From NCBI GenBank assembly GCA_038503065.1, contig JBCAMK010000006.1, positions 2,170,001 through 2,234,000 on the forward strand: a stretch of 64,000 bases of DNA. Direction: 5' to 3'. Of the stretch, positions 63,143 through 64,000 are shown one piece after another (position 1 is the first letter of the stretch; each line of letters opens with the position of its first letter). The notes under the pieces are model-generated. The model was not told where the DNA came from. It was given only the letters and a program-made list of their open reading frames with translations, and did no database searches. The position numbers were made by a program, and so were the translations under genes. Source of the DNA: Paragyromitra xinjiangensis. Lineage: Eukaryota > Ascomycota > Pezizomycetes > Pezizales > Discinaceae.

Positions 63143-63534
63143 ATGGCTTCCTGCAGCTCTAAAGGTGTGGAAAATAAGCAGACGGCACCCGTTTCAACAT
63201 GATTGGACTATCACCATAAACAAGACTAATTTTGGGGGCTATTCTTTTCTTCACCGAGCAATGAGAGGGCAAGCAGATCAAATTTTGGGAAAGACTGCAG
63301 ATGTATCATATACTCTAGATCCTTCTGAGCAATTACTTGGTGGTGAGTGGTTTAATGCGAGTAGGTCATCCTGGCAAAAGATTCAAACGCTAGTAATTAC
63401 TTTACTTTTTCTGTCCCCTGCTTTGGGCTAATGATCAGCAAGGCGTCTATATCCAAGTTACTCGCGGCAATCCGGTTATGTTTTAGATTGCAGGCAATAA
63501 AACATGGTCAGATTTTTTCATCGGCGCTTGCTGA
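63143..63534 (+). pseudogene. Possible small decayed two-exon gene
   Basis: A TATATATATA run at about 63081-63092 precedes ATG 63143 (MASCSSK...). A coherent frame (DWTITINKTNFGGYSFLHRA, GQADQILGKTADVSYTLDPS) runs to donor GTGAGT at 63343. A 100-nt intron with branch GGCTAATGA and acceptor CAAG (63442) restores GGVYIQVTRGNPVMF, then TAG (63484-63486), then IAGNKTWSDFFIGAC and TGA. The ATG is in a different frame from the main exon, and the TAG may be a mutated CAG, so it looks like a young relic. Family not recognised. Confidence 0.35.
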
Positions 63535-64000
63535 TTGTGATAATCGAAGAATCCACAAAGCATGCTTCAATCGGGTGGTAAGCATCTTGCTTGTGACTCT
63601 TGAAGATACGATATCTGCAGCAAACTCGATTCACACCCGTTAGCTCAACTTACCGTGCATAAGGGGCGCAGATTTTGCGGTTGAGTCCTTGATACGGGTT
63701 TCCTACTTTTTTCCATGTGACGTGAACAAAAAGGTCAGCAAATGCACTCTATAAGCCCTAGCCATTAGATTGGTAATCTGTGGTTTAGCAGGATAAGGGT
63801 GTCAATTGATCGATTAACAAAAATTAAAGGTTCATCAAATATCACTCGCTTCTTCATGTCTTCAGTAAAATATTAACACAAGAATAGAAGTTAGATGAAT
63901 GATGGAGATGAATGCTTATGACAGAATATACCCACAGGTTATCTTAACTGATTATTTGATTGAAGATCTTCATCTAGGGACTCTTAGGCGGCTCATGCTC
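63535..64000. other. Window end, no gene seen
   Basis: AT-rich sequence without a supported feature up to the window edge. Confidence 0.5.

Overview
The window looks like nuclear DNA of a filamentous ascomycete (Pezizomycotina; Leotiomycetes is a guess from overall feel, not shown). Reasons: genes on both strands without operons; short spliceosomal introns (about 47-100 nt) with GT..AG ends and CTAAT/CTAAC/CTGAT branch sites; fungal-only families (RTA1, NACHT-ankyrin, GPI-anchored small Cys-rich proteins, CRP1/MDG1-like CBM48 protein); many decayed genes and small transposon relics. All gene models below were spliced by hand; totals are in frame for every multi-exon model given as CDS, except where stated.

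Layout. 0-4 kb: a SANT/Myb-like fragment (minus), a pogo-like MITE relic, and a 4-exon NDR/COT1-type kinase (2066-4031, minus). 4-12.4 kb: gene-poor, with a tRNA-derived SINE (4862-5000) and a BYE1-like TFIIS-M/SPOC gene (8048-9981, minus) whose intron 1 carries an 81-bp MITE; a second copy with a perfect 8-bp target duplication lies at 10345-10428. 12.4-16.2 kb: a second SINE fragment and no convincing gene. 16.2-17.8 kb: CBM48 protein with acidic linker, six CPYN repeats and a C-terminal membrane anchor (minus). 18.9-20.2 kb: 7-exon RTA1 membrane protein (plus). 20.2-25.2 kb: gene-poor, with a CTCGAG-rich palindromic patch. 25.2-26.3 kb: PAP2 lipid phosphatase (plus). 27.0-27.2 kb: 166-bp TA-flanked inverted-repeat MITE. 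27.8-29.2 kb: unknown 3-exon gene (minus). 30.1-32.0 kb: 5-exon gene with an RRM-like core and duplicated exon-intron units (plus). 33.0-34.5 kb: broken secreted-protein gene (minus). 35.8-36.3 kb: coiled-coil protein (minus). 36.9-38.9 kb: FAD-dependent amino-acid-oxidase-like enzyme (plus). 39.9-41.4 kb: NACHT-ankyrin (NLR-like) pseudogene. 43.2 and 45.8 kb: two paralogous eight-cysteine secreted/GPI-anchored proteins (plus). 48.6-49.4 kb: unrecognised relic. 51.7-53.6 kb: 4-exon cytochrome P450 (minus). 53.6-64 kb: about 10 kb almost without genes, with poly-C tracts and one possible small decayed gene at 63.1-63.5 kb.

I see no gene cluster acting as one pathway: P450, FAD oxidoreductase, RTA1, lipid phosphatase and secreted proteins are unlinked accessory or housekeeping functions. 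The most interesting signals are in the non-coding DNA: a strong excess of the octamer TACATGTA (13 exact sites, mostly in the first 15 kb), which has the form of a Tc1/mariner excision footprint; a MITE trapped inside an intron with its target duplication; a tRNA-SINE family; and nonsense/start-loss changes of the CpA-to-TpA type in the NLR pseudogene, as expected from repeat-induced point mutation.
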